A stretch of DNA of 64,000 nt from Flectonema sp. DT1601 (Eukaryota; Euglenozoa; Diplonemea; Diplonemida; Diplonemidae), in the NCBI GenBank assembly GCA_964019425.1, contig OZ025822.1, forward strand, positions 806,001 to 870,000, in the 5' to 3' direction. Made by a program: the position numbers and the translations under genes. The notes under the pieces were generated by a model. The model did not search any database. It saw nothing but the letters and a program-made list of their open reading frames with translations, and had not been told where the DNA came from. Positions 29,832-41,500 of the stretch are shown one piece after another (the stretch's first letter is position 1; each line of letters opens with the position of its first letter).

Positions 29832-30466
29832 TTTTCATACTATCTTTATGTTATGTTATAAATATGGGCCCGACACCACGTCCCTTATCCATCAGTTTTT
29901 AGGGAAGCAGTGTTTCTTTTCTTCTTTTTTTTTTTTTTTTTTTTAGGTAAATTTCTTTTTGTACTTTTATTCTGATTTTTCCCCATTCTTTTTTTTTTTT
30001 TTTTTTTTCAACATAATGGGAAAGCATAGGCAACCATTGTCAACGTTAGACCTTTACAGTATCATACATGTTCAGATGTCCACATATATATATCAGTCAT
30101 TCCTTTTTTTTGCGTACAAAAAACACCATTTTCTCACCGCCTGAGCAAGGGTACACGATATGTTACTTTTGCTCGATTTTTTATTTTTTGAAATCGGGGA
30201 GGGTGCGATCTGTAAAATTAAGCATAGGGATATACTTTTAAACATGGTAAGTGCTGCTAAAAAGAGATAAACGTCTCTTTACAAGATTTCCTTGGTACTA
30301 CTCAATGATAAATATTAATCCCAGACCTGGAATGGAAAGATCGAGAAAATCTGAGTAAAAAACACCCCTAATTTTTTTTTTTTACCTTTTTTTTTTTTTT
30401 TTCCCCACCCTCAAGAGAGTTGCATTTTTTACTTACTAATCGACCCAGTTCTTCTTAGTAGCAATT
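29832..30466. other. intergenic region upstream of the transposase-like ORF
   Basis: Poly-T runs near 29925, 29990 and 30370. Contains the 5' member of an imperfect direct-repeat pair (30133-30220) and the hairpin AAAGAGA-TAAACG-TCTCTTT at 30261-30280. No clear terminal inverted repeat. Confidence 0.45.
30133..30220 (+). repeat. imperfect direct repeat, left copy
   Basis: CTCACCG, then 27 bases, TTTTGCTCGATT (30167-30178), then 33 bases, GTAAAATTA (30212-30220). The copy at 32758-32844 has the same three blocks with spacers of 27 and 32 bases. The two copies flank the transposase-like ORF. Confidence 0.5.
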
Positions 30467-32660
30467 ATGTCAGGAAAATGTTGCATCTGTGGTGGTGATA
30501 ATGGCCCACTTGTTGGAAGCTTCCCTGAAGTAGTTGTCAAAACATTGATTCAACGTGCTGAGAATGTTACTTCTGAGTCATGTGTCTGCAATCCATGTGT
30601 GAAAGAGATAGGAATGACCTGGGGTTTTAGAAGGGATGTCAACAGCAGAGATTGTGCATCGTTGAATTACGATTGCAAACGGCAGACTCGGAAGACAAGA
30701 CGCGTTAAGTCGCTACGCCCTGTTTCGGATGATGGTCGGGTTATTCTGGGTGTACCTATGTATGCCCCTGAAAACTGTATTTGCACTTCATGTTATTCGC
30801 ACTTGCGAAATGCCACAAAGTGCAAGGGACTCTCCATCAACACCAGTAAAAAGGGTTAAGCAGCAAACTTGCAATCACACTTCCCTGACTATGGAAGAAC
30901 TGCAAGACTCACTCATCAGCAGTATCAATGATCTGCCTGCTAGCAACAGGTTACCCATTCTCGAAGCAATGTTAGAACGCCACAGTAAGAGTGATATTGA
31001 AAGACTGTTTCGATTAAATAAAATCCGAAGTCAGCTACATCGAATACTGTCACCAACTACACCATCGTGGAAATCAGGAAACCGGAGCCTCGCTCAGAAT
31101 ATCACCGAATGGTGGATATCCGAAGCATCAGAACCAGACGAGTCACGCAAAGAACGCTGGATAATAAGAGACGGGGAAAGTATTAAAGTCTTTAGGAGGT
31201 GGTGCAGACACCCGTATCAACATGCTTGGAGTGAGTACTGCAAATATCGCGGTGAGGTATCCCACTCATATTTCATGTCATTGAGACCACGGAATATTTG
31301 TAGGATACCAAGCTCAACTCGTTGCCACTGTAGGTGGCATCTCGCATGCTACAGGAAGCTTCAGGCTCATCAGAAGATCAGACTCAACGGCATTCCAAAG
31401 TTGAAAGGCTTGAAGCAACTGACAGAATTCGTATTATGTCAGGAATCCTACTTGTGTGCTTTCGGTATATGCAAGACATGCAATAAGTTGGAAACCCTGT
31501 TTCCCAACAATCTATCTGCTGCGGACTTGCGTGAAGAGGTGACATTCTTAGATTTTCAAAATGTTACGGAGGGTGCTGTCAAGTTGCTCAAGTCAGTTGA
31601 GAAAACACTTCCCCTTTGTAACTTCTTGCTCGCTTTCAAGAAGGAAGTACTTGTATTCACCAAACATCAGTATGCCAACAAATGCTGCGATACTGCCCGT
31701 AGACAGCTCCTAGAGAACCTACCTGCAGGGCACTGCGTCATCTTCGTCGATTACTCTGCGAAGTTTGTCCACAGCCCAATTGAGCAACTTCAGCAGGACA
31801 ACTATCAGAAGAAGAAGAGCTCAATTCTGGTATTCCTTGTTGGAAAAAAGATTTCAACTGAAAAGCACCCTGGTTGGATAATTCAATACACTACCCACTA
31901 TTATATATCAAACAATCTCACTCAGACTTTTCCAGCTGTCTGCAAGGCTCTGTCACACTTGCTGGATACGCTGCAGGATGATTTTGCTCACTTCCACATT
32001 TTTAGCGATGGAGGAAATCACTTCAAAGTTAAATACATGCTTGGCTGGATGGCAGCAATAGATATAGATGTAACATGGGACTGCTTTCCTACAGGACATG
32101 GTAAGGGACCATGGGATTCTGAGGGCTACCAATTGAAGAGGTTTGCTCTTGACATTGGTCGCTCTGTACATCGCTACAATTTGACAGGTGAAATAAGTGA
32201 TGCGAAATCTCTTTTTGAAGTTGCCCGCACTAAGATGACTATCACTGATTCCTCCAAACCCATCTCGGAGCGAGTATTTAATTTCCTACCTGACATTACC
32301 GACATATCCCCTAGACACGGAGAGATAATCTTGACCGGTATCCGTAGTAACTTCTTCTCCTTCCGCTCACTAGTGAGGGGTTATCAAAATGAAGTACAAG
32401 ACTTTACAATGGGATATCGCGCCGTTTCATGCTTTTGTACCCTCTGCATCACAGGTGACTACGATCTTTGTGAGCAAATACAGGGATCTGTTGGATATAA
32501 AATAGTCACATCTCACCCGCCAAGTAGTACCTCCGAGGGGTCAGATAGCACTACTGAGGAGTCAGACAGCACTTCTTCCGAGTATGAGAAGTCTTCCATC
32601 AGCACTAGCTATGATGATGATGATGATGATATCACTTCATGTGGCTCAGATAGCTCATAA
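30467..32660 (+). mobile_element. DDE-transposase-like ORF with Cys-rich N-terminus (DNA transposon or domesticated gene)
   Basis: Frame 2 from ATG 30467 gives a CxxC-rich N-terminus (KCCICGG, CVCNPC, CICTSC), then ends at 30859. Frame 3 continues for about 600 residues to 32660. The long part has three acidic sites spaced like an RNase H-fold DDE core: VDYSAKF (Asp codon 31749), FSDGGNHFK (32007) and HGKGPWDSEG (32115), so 86 and 36 residues apart. The SDG..FK.K and HGKG..D.eG blocks resemble an uncharacterised family I recall from aphid and Hydra genomes. The tail is Ser/Asp/Glu-rich. The frame change could be a real frameshift or a 70-base intron (30777-30846, GTATTT...AACACCAG). No terminal inverted repeats are seen; imperfect direct repeats flank it. 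Confidence 0.6.
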
Positions 32661-33485
32661 TTCATCATAAGTTGTGACTTCATATAAAAAAAGTGTTGTA
32701 CGAGGGTTTTCATTAAGTATCAAAGTAGGTCCAAAAAAACTGGTAGTAACAATCTGGCTCACCGGCACATGCTTAGTACTCTTTAATATATTTTTGCTCG
32801 ATTATTTTTTCTCTGGATCCCGCTGGGCCAGCAGTGTAAAATTAGACCCTTCGATTAATTTTTAGTTTTGGTACTTGTCCACGGCTGAGCTGATTTAGTA
32901 GACCACAAAATCTCTTTTCTCGATTCAGGTGACAAGTATGTGATGCCAACCTCCCGATTTCGGACGGAAATGAACCCAACGATGCAGCGCATTAAAATGC
33001 CGCTTCGATCGAAATTTTTACCATTTTTTTTTGAAAAAATTTTTCATTGTCCAGAATTTGTTCGCAAAAAAAAGGAATGACTGATATATATTTTTTTTTT
33101 TTTGAATATGGTGATCCCCTATGATAGAAAAAAAAAAATAAAAAAATAACTGGTCGTTGATAAGAAGTGTTTGAGATAATAAAGGAGTTGATCCTCGTTG
33201 ATACCAATTTAGTGTTTATCTTTTTGAAAACTACCACGGAGTTACGCTTTTTCATATAGCGGATTAAGAACATGTGAGTATATTTCTAATTTCTTTTTTG
33301 TTTGTTTGTAATTATTTATTCTTCACAGGATACACACATCATCTATAATGATGGAGGAGGCTGTTTAAATCATTCCAATCTAAATCCAGGTACAGAGAAA
33401 GTAAAATTACAAAGCAATACCTTATCACTACTTCCTTCATTTAGGTGGTACATATAAAGTAAATTATGACAGTCGGGTGCTCAAC
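32661..33485. other. intergenic region downstream of the transposase-like ORF
   Basis: Contains the right member of the direct-repeat pair (32758-32844) and a mixed-composition stretch (32870-33010). Further on, TTCTTCACAG at about 33319-33328 opens a frame (DTHIIYNDGGG...) that would run into the next gene if a non-consensus intron (GTACAG...TTTAG, about 33391-33444) were removed. I did not adopt it. Confidence 0.45.
32758..32844 (+). repeat. imperfect direct repeat, right copy
   Basis: CTCACCG (32758-32764), TTTTGCTCGATT (32792-32803) and GTAAAATTA (32836-32844) in the same order and nearly the same spacing as at 30133-30220. The sequence between the blocks is poorly conserved. Confidence 0.5.
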
Positions 33486-34346
33486 ATGACTGACTTACAA
33501 TCTCTTAATGCAAAACTCGATAAAATCAGATCAAAGATCGACGGATGCATCAATGAAATAGACAAAGAAATAACTACAAAAACACTATCGAGACCGACAC
33601 CAATAATAGTTCATACAAAACAAAATATCCGTATAAGCCCAGATCGAAACAGGTCGGTATCACCACCACGATGTATTATTCCAAGACCTATAGAACACAT
33701 TGAAAGAAGTCAACAACTTAATTCAAACATTTCAGTAAGTCCGCTGCGAACGAGATCGCCTTCACCTGTTGGTAGTTTTCAACCACGAAGACTTCTTAAA
33801 AGCGCTTCTTCAGATAATTCTATCAATGTTTTTATGCCAGTAAACATGAGAAAGAATAAAGAAAGTGGAAGGCTGTCACCAGATCCAGGACAGTTATTCA
33901 CATCAGCTCCATTCATAGTCGGAGGGAGTAGATCAAATACTCCATTTCAATCACCATATTTTGAACCACCGAGTAATAGTAATAAAAGCCATATCGGTGA
34001 GAGGACTGTTTATGAAAGAGGTTCATCACCGTCTGCGACACCAGTTCCTCAACATATTCCTAACTTTGCTCTTCGGGATCCCAGTTCAAAATCAGCAACG
34101 ATGACAACTCAAACGACTAGAACACCATCTCCTGAAGTAACATTCAGTTCTGTTCCACAAGTTTCTACTGCTGCTCGAGCTCATCATCGAAGAAGAATGT
34201 CACCCGCTCCGTCCATCGCATTTCCATCTTCCAGCGCCAAACAACTTTCCAAAGCAAAGACAGATTCTTCTTCAAACAAAAAATCCGAAGACAGCAGCAA
34301 AGAAAATCAAGAAAAAGATCCACCTCCAGCATGGTGGAAAATGTAA
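33486..34346 (+). CDS. hypothetical Ser/Pro-rich protein (286 aa)
   Basis: From ATG 33486 (MTDLQSLNAKLDKIRSKIDG) a short amphipathic helix or coiled coil occupies the first 30 residues. The rest is Ser/Pro/Arg-rich and disordered, with many SP and TP dipeptides (RSVSPPR, RTRSPSPVGS, TRTPSPEVTF, RRRMSPAPS), typical of proline-directed kinase sites. It ends KDPPPAWWKM. The in-frame GTG upstream is not a eukaryotic start. The next gene encodes a protein of similar style, so the two may belong to the same cytoskeletal or centriolar set, but that is a guess. GACAG at 33468-33472 is the nearest acceptor. Confidence 0.72.
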   Translation: MTDLQSLNAKLDKIRSKIDGCINEIDKEITTKTLSRPTPIIVHTKQNIRISPDRNRSVSPPRCIIPRPIEHIERSQQLNSNISVSPLRTRSPSPVGSFQPRRLLKSASSDNSINVFMPVNMRKNKESGRLSPDPGQLFTSAPFIVGGSRSNTPFQSPYFEPPSNSNKSHIGERTVYERGSSPSATPVPQHIPNFALRDPSSKSATMTTQTTRTPSPEVTFSSVPQVSTAARAHHRRRMSPAPSIAFPSSSAKQLSKAKTDSSSNKKSEDSSKENQEKDPPPAWWKM

Positions 34347-34521
34347 AAAAAAATGAAATAAAATAAAATATGAGCGCTTTTTTTTTTTCTCCCCTTATTT
34401 TTGTATTTGTCTTTTTCTTTTTATCTTCTCACATAGATGTGTACCTCAATTTTGTTTGTTTTATTAATCCGTGATGATGATTACATTTCTGATCCAGGTT
34501 TTCTTTTCCCATTCCTGTTTA

Positions 34522-35274
34522 ATGCATCGTATTCTGTCTCCGTTAAAGCAGCTTCGAGAAGAAGGAACTGGACACCTACCAACAGAATTAGGTGTTGTTG
34601 GAAGGGATAAATCATTCCAATGTTTGTTGATGGAGGAAAAAGCGAAGATGCTTCGAGAACGAGCGGGTGGATTGGCTTTTGAAGAACCTGCGTCACCTGC
34701 TGCTGCTGGATCACCGCCTGGGTCACCAAGAGTGAGAACTGTGTCTCCTCTATCGGTTATGGCGAGATCTCTGACACCACCAAAACAAACATCTGAGATA
34801 GGAATTCAAGCAGAACCAACTCACTCTGATGTCACCTGCATGACTAATATTTGTATGAAGATGAGCAACACTCGAGATGCCATCATCGTAAAACAAAAAT
34901 CTGAAATCGCTCGCCTACAATTGGAGGCCGCTAAACTTCAAACTATTTTAGATGGCAGTGCCTTGGACGTTATTGGATATTTTAGACCAAGTCAGAGAAA
35001 ATGGCTTCTGCAACAACAAGAGATGGAAGAAGAAGAAAAAAGACAACAGGCTGTATATGATGCGGCTTCTCTAATTAATAATCAACAGTTTCTTAGAGAG
35101 CAGCAGAAAGTTGAGCGAAGAGCACGTAAACGTCACCAACGGTACCAAGTGGTTCAGGACCGCATTGGGAACATTCGAACGTATCTAACTAAGGAAGATA
35201 TTTTAGCGCAATCTCCATTTGGGAGTCCTCGAGTGAGGAAAGGTGTCAGCTTTCCGTCATCACCAACTTTCTAG
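34522..35274 (+). CDS. hypothetical Ser/Pro-rich and coiled-coil protein (250 aa)
   Basis: The frame is open from about 34471, but a likely trans-splice acceptor (TTTCTGATCCAG, near 34497) puts the start at ATG 34522 (MHRILSPLKQLREEG). An N-terminal Ser/Pro/Gly-rich part (SPPGSPRVRTVSP, ARSLTPPKQ) is followed by a charged helical segment (KSEIARLQLEAAKLQ and EMEEEEKRQQAVYDAA through ERRARKRHQRYQ). The C-terminus returns to SPFGSPRVRKG. The GSPRVR motif occurs at both ends. No known domain is recognised. Structural or scaffolding function is plausible, not shown. Confidence 0.72.
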   Translation: MHRILSPLKQLREEGTGHLPTELGVVGRDKSFQCLLMEEKAKMLRERAGGLAFEEPASPAAAGSPPGSPRVRTVSPLSVMARSLTPPKQTSEIGIQAEPTHSDVTCMTNICMKMSNTRDAIIVKQKSEIARLQLEAAKLQTILDGSALDVIGYFRPSQRKWLLQQQEMEEEEKRQQAVYDAASLINNQQFLREQQKVERRARKRHQRYQVVQDRIGNIRTYLTKEDILAQSPFGSPRVRKGVSFPSSPTF

Positions 35275-35590
35275 CAGCAGACACTTAAGTTATTATAAAT
35301 ACCTAAGTCATGTGACACCTCGCATTGTAACATAGATTATTATATTTATTCGAGATTTTCACTATTGGGGCGCCTGGAAATATCGTTTTCGCTGTTCACT
35401 AAAAATTGTAACTGAACGGCGAAAAATGAAAATTTTCGACCTCCTAATAGCGAAAAGTCTCTATTTATTTTTCTATTCCCCCTTTCCTTTATATGATATC
35501 CCTGTACTGTATCCTTGCTAATTAGCTGATGAAAAATTTTTCCTTTAGATTTCAGTAGTTAGTTATTTATATTTATTACAGAGTCACCTA
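35275..35590. other. intergenic region with fold-back
   Basis: Mostly occupied by the 110-bp inverted repeat at 35352-35461, listed separately. ATTTATTACAG ending at 35581 is the acceptor for the giant gene that follows, nine bases before its ATG. Confidence 0.55.
35352..35461. repeat. 110-bp imperfect fold-back (inverted repeat)
   Basis: Inner stem: TTTTCGCTGTTCA (35386-35398) pairs with TGAACGGCGAAAA (35413-35425), 13 pairs with one G-U, closing a 14-base loop. Outer arms: GAGATTTTCACTATT (35352-35366) against the complement of AATAGCGAAAAGTCTC (35446-35461), with one extra base and few mismatches. Could be a fold-back mobile element remnant or a structured RNA in the 3' UTR. No second copy is seen in the window. 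Confidence 0.75.
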
Positions 35591-38500
35591 ATGCATGGCG
35601 GGGTAGTGATCTTTAAGTTGGTATTCCTTACTCATATCCTATCATCAGTTGTGTATGGAGGGACAGTGACTCTGACACCGGCTGCGTATACATTCACAGA
35701 GGACAATGTTAGAGCAGGAGGAGTTAGATTTACTCTTACGCTAGTAGGAGACACATGGATTGCTGGACAACAGGCAAGTGTGATATCTGGCTTACAAGGA
35801 AGTGGTGTTGATGGAAATGGTTGGAACTCAAGAAGAGATATGATAGCGACAGCATCCACATCAGGAACTGCGATGGTGATTTCTATCGGTCCAGATTCTA
35901 TATTTGATACCTCTGTAGTTGATGATGTTGTGATTGATATTCCTTCGTCTGCTGTCACATCAAATACAAAACCAGTCTCAAGTGGAGGTCAACTCAAAGT
36001 TACGATTCAACCAACTGCTGGAACATTATCATTTGAACTGTTAGTTAATAACATTATCAATACTGGTAGAACAGTTACTGAACAAGTCTTAAACTCTGGA
36101 TCTGTACCTGTAGCAATTAGATTAACATTACAAAGAGGAGAGACTTGGAAAGTTCTTCAAGACAATGATGACCGACTTTCTATGATTGAAGGCATGTCTG
36201 GAAGTCTAGTCCTCCCTGAAGCGTGGGATGATCGCAAAACGGTCATCATTCCGGATTCAAGTTCGTTTGCTGTCTCTTCGGATGCTCAAGTGCTTACAGT
36301 TCAATTCTCACCCGATTCGATTTTTGACATTGCGAGTCAGGAAAGTGTGACTGTGTCATTACCTGGACCTTCGTATCCGTCGACTTTATTTTTAACAAAC
36401 TTGAAACCATCAGGACAGCCATGGAGCTTTACCATTACACCAACAGTGTCAACGATAACACTAATGCCAAGTCCGTTGGCAACTGACGAGGGTGTCGTTC
36501 GCAGGGGTGGATTTTCGTTCACTCTGCGATTGAGTGGTTGGGAGAAATGGGTCGTTCCGGTAAACATTCCTACACTGCAGGCAGCTATGGTTTCTTCAAC
36601 TTCTGAAGCAAACGGTTTCAATGCTCGAAAAACAACATTAATTCAATCAGCAACCACTCAAGCATCAGGTAGAGAACTACTAATAACAATGTCTGCAGAT
36701 TCTATTTATGACATAGCCAATAATGAAGTAGTCACAATAAACATCCCTGGGTCTATGCTACAATCAACATTACAACCTATATCATCATCATCAATATTAA
36801 CTATACGACCATTAACTGGAACTTGGGATTTAACACTCCTAAAAGGCGGGACTACAATGACTGAAGATGAAGTCAGAGCTGGTGGTCAAAGAGTTATACT
36901 AGACCTCTCTGGTGATACCTGGTCACCAGGAGCGTGTACTTCGATAATAAATTCAATTTCATCAACGATGATGATTTCATCATCCTTTATATCAAGAAGA
37001 GGTACCATTACACCAATCAGTAGCTGTTCTACGACAGGAAGTAGAATGGAAATATCTTTCGTCGCAGACATGATGTACGACATCGCTTCAGCTGAAAATC
37101 TACAAATTACGGTACCCGCAAGTGCCGTATCAAGTTCATTAGTACCAACTCCAGCAAGTAAACAAATTGTTATCGTGCCTTCTGCTGGTTCGTTGGTTTT
37201 ATTGCCTCAGACTTTTACAGAAGATGAATTGGTTTCTGGTACTGCCACTATCACTATAGAGCTTACTGGAGGTGAGACATGGGCATCAGGACAGCAGGAT
37301 AATATCGTACGCGCTTTAGTGTCAATGACGAATTCACAGAATGGGTTTAATGCGAGAAAAAACTTTTTTTTAGATTCTTCAAGAATAATGATAACTCCGC
37401 AACTTGTCACTATCCCAATTGGTACGGATGATGTATTCGATATTGATGAGCAGCAAACTGTAGAAATGAATTTAGGAGGATTCCTATTCCAGTCATCAAC
37501 AGCACCACCAGGCACTCCTTCATTCACTATTACACCAATTAGAGGTAGATTACTGCCAGTTCCCTTGGAATTTGGAGAGTCAGCTATTCGTAGAGGCGGA
37601 TTCGAACTGGATCTAACTTTGTTAAATTCGAGAGAAAGTTGGATTACTGATCAAGTCGTCAAAGACACTTTGTTGTCTTCTCTTACTGCTACGTTATCGG
37701 AACCTTTTGGATTTGCTCAAAGAAAAGATATATTGATAGCAGCAAAGTTAGTTTCTTTTGATCCGAGTAAACAAAATGCGACCATCAGACTGTCACCTGA
37801 CGTAGAGTACGATATATCAATGAATGAAACAGTGTCGTTAGCATTAGCACCAGGGATGTTTGCTTCAGGGTTAGTACCTGATACTCTGGCCCCTTTAACT
37901 ATAACAATATACCCTGAGGCTGCAATCATCAGTTTAGAAGACATGCCATGCATTGCTGAGAATAATATCAGAGATGGAACAGCAACAATCTCACTCCTAC
38001 TGAGTGAAGGTGAATCCTGGAAAGATTTACCATCTGTTATTGCTGGGTTCTCTAGTTCTAGTACCTCACCTAATGGATTTAACAGTAGAAGGAATGTAAT
38101 ATTACCGAATGATGCGAGTACTGCTGTGATTGATCCAGCAAACCCTCAGAGGTTAATAATTTCATTTAATGCAGACAACCAGTACGATGTCACTGTTGAT
38201 GATGAGATAATGATTACTATTTCAGGTAATGCTGTTGCTTCAGGGATTGAACCTGTTCCGAATACGAATCCTGGATGGACATCACCTCTGAGGTTTTGTA
38301 TTGGACCAGCAGTAACAAACATTACTGTTGGTAGTCAAGTCTTTACAGAAACAGAACTTCGACAAGGAGGAGCTTGTTTAACAATGGAACTTGGATTAGG
38401 AGAAACATGGAACACAATTGACAGATCATCTTGGATCACTTCAATGAATAGTGATCAGTCAGTTATTCAAACATTCGGATGGCGTTCTCGCAAAGACGCT

Positions 38501-41500
38501 CTAATCCCATCAACGACATCAATATCGGGAAGGACTAATGTCATGTGCTTCGCAGCTGACGTCATTTACGACATCACACGAAATGAAACAATTTCTGTGT
38601 TGATACCTTCCCAAGCTGTATCATCAGGAATAGCACCGCCTCAACCTTTTACATTCATCATACAAGTTGTAATTGGTGTCGTTAGAATGGTTTTACCAAC
38701 GTCATTTGAAGAGTCGATTACTAGATTAGGAGGGGCTCGTATTACTCTTTTATTAGAGGAAGAGTCTTGGGTAGATCCACCTCCTGCTACAAGTATTACT
38801 ACGGGATTCATGTGTGATGGTGTTACTTCTCAAGGGTTTAATTCTCGTAAGAATATATTATTGACGTCAGCTTCCTACAGAGTGAATGCTCAGGAAATGA
38901 GGATTCACTTGTCTCAGGATAATTCATTTGAGATATCAGAGACGGAGAATTGTGTAATTAACCTTCCGGGGGATTCAACTGCGTCAGGACTTTCACCAAC
39001 TGGTGAATTGAATTTTACGATTGAACCAAATCTTGTGTATAACGTCGCTGGAAATGCTTCTTTCACAGATGCAGAGATTCGAACTGGTTCTGCAGTGTTA
39101 GACATAGCGTTGGATAATGATCAATGGGCGGCATCAGGTGAGTTGATATTAATATCGGCATTCACCTCTGATAGATCAACACTACAAGAACCTAATGGAT
39201 TTAACGCTAGAAAATCAAGGTTACTTCCACTGTCTGGATTACAGTTTATTAATGATCACTTGTTGAGAGTGTCTTTACAGGCTGATCCTGAATTTAAGAA
39301 TTGTAGAATGGAAACAGTAATTATTGATGTCCCGGCAGCTGTTGTTCAATCTGGTAGGAAACCAACAGTTCTTCCTCGAGGGTTTAATTTAACTTTTACA
39401 ATAATCCCGACGGCTAAGGCTGTTGTAGATTATTCATCATCAGTGACATCAACTAGTGGGAGTATACAATTTAACGAGACTCAATTCAGAACTGGTGAAG
39501 CAACATTCTCCTTAACCATAACGGATGGAAATTGGAGTCAAAATGCTGCTCAACAAATTCTTCAATCGAGTACTGGTTCCTTAAATAATTCAGCTTCTTG
39601 GGATGGATGGAAGTTAGAGATGTTCAATAGTATTATTTCAGGTACGACGTTGACATTTATCGCAAAGCCGACACCTCTGTATGACATTCCCAGTACAGAA
39701 ATAGTACAATTGAACGTACCAGACATTGCAATCGGTTGCGGTGCAATAAAAACAACAACAGCATTGATGTTAACGGTCTCTGCTACTCCAGGAGTTGTTA
39801 CAGTAGATTGTTCTAAAGGATTGCTATTCACTGATTGGGAAATTAGACAAGGTCTTGTTCATCTCTCTCTCATCATAGCTGGTGATACTTGGACGGATTC
39901 ATTTGGTGAATTAGCTGCTGGGATGACTTCCAACAGTACTTTTCCAACTGGATTCTCAGGTCTTCGATCACGTCTGATTCTAATCCCAGGATCCTTTTCT
40001 GTAAACCTAAACATCTTAAACATAACAATGCAACCAGTTTCACAGTACAGAATTGGGGAAACAGAAGAAATTGATATCACAATACCAACGTCTATGATGC
40101 TAAGTGGGATGGCTCCAGGTGTGAGTGGCTGTCCATTAAAATTTACAATCCTTCCAGGTAGAGGTAGAGTGTCATCATCACCTTCATATGTGACTGATGA
40201 CATGATTAGAGATGGTGGTTTTAAATTAATTATTTCAATATTAGGAGACGATTGGGACTCTAGCTTGAACAAGGCCAACTTCTTATCTAATTGGAATGTC
40301 GTAAATGATTCATCTCCCAGTGGATTTGATGCTAATCGAGCAGATATTTTTCAACTACCTGGTGCTCTAGTAATAGGATCTTCTTCACAGACGATTGAAA
40401 TATTGTTTTCATCAGCGAGGTCTTTTCTTATAACTTCAGAAGAAGACCTTCAACTGTTCATAACAAGTGAATCGATCGTTGGAAAGAAACCTCCTCTAGA
40501 CTCTCCAATATCACTACAGATCACTTTAGGTAATCAAGGTATTCGATTCGCTCCAACAGGATCGTTATTTGACGCTCCAGGACAGACTCGTACGTTAGAT
40601 GGATCTGTTGTAGTTCCGGAGATAATAATTGAACTTATTGACAGTAGAGGTAATCGTGATACTACTCTGTCAAGGTCATCCGTCTCTGTGTCTGCCAGGA
40701 ATGCCGCAGTCATGTTGAATGATACAAAGGCTCCTATCGTGAACGGAGTTGCAATTTTCAAAAATTTAAGATTTTTCACCTACCCAACAGACACGGTTCT
40801 CATCTTCACAGTCGACAGCTCTGCAGGTGTCGCCGCCACTAACACCCAACTAGAGAGTGGGTTGGTAACTGTGACTGGTTCAGGTACTCCAATTCCTGTT
40901 CTTCCTCCAACACCAGGAGGACCTACTGGATCACTTAATACAATATTAGCACCAATCCCTTTCTTAGACCAGTGCAATACTTCTATTATTATTGATGCTT
41001 CACTCACTAATAACCCTGCTGGTGATTTGTTTGTGTGGTCGACAAGATCAACATCAGCGCTAATACAAATCCAAGTATCGTCATTTTCAGGACCTAAAGT
41101 AGCAGTTAACGGGATTACGTTATTACAAGAAGTTGGATCTCATGACATCTGTGTGACCGTAGCAACAGAAACAGCTTGTCAAACACTTGAGATTAGAGGA
41201 AATTCAGCTCCTGCTGTCATGATCGATTCTGGGAGTACTATATTTCATGCAGCTAGCGAGCCGTTAGTAATCAGATCATATCCTTTAGATGACAGTGTGA
41301 GATGTGATAGTAGTTCTAGAGACTTGAATTCTATATATTCATACACGTGGACTAGTGACGATGGATTATCAATTCCATCTGAGTCTACTTCACAACTTCA
41401 GCTTCCTCCGAATACTCTAACACCTGGTTCTGCATATGGATTTACTGTAACAGCATGTCCTAAGAATAGCAACATCTGTAAGAAGGGTCGAGTTGTTGTT

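Noticed and set aside
33329-33485. Possible upstream exons extending the Ser/Pro-rich protein at 33486.
   Set aside because: The needed intron (GTACAG...TTTAG) does not fit the local consensus and the extension has no ATG in frame.
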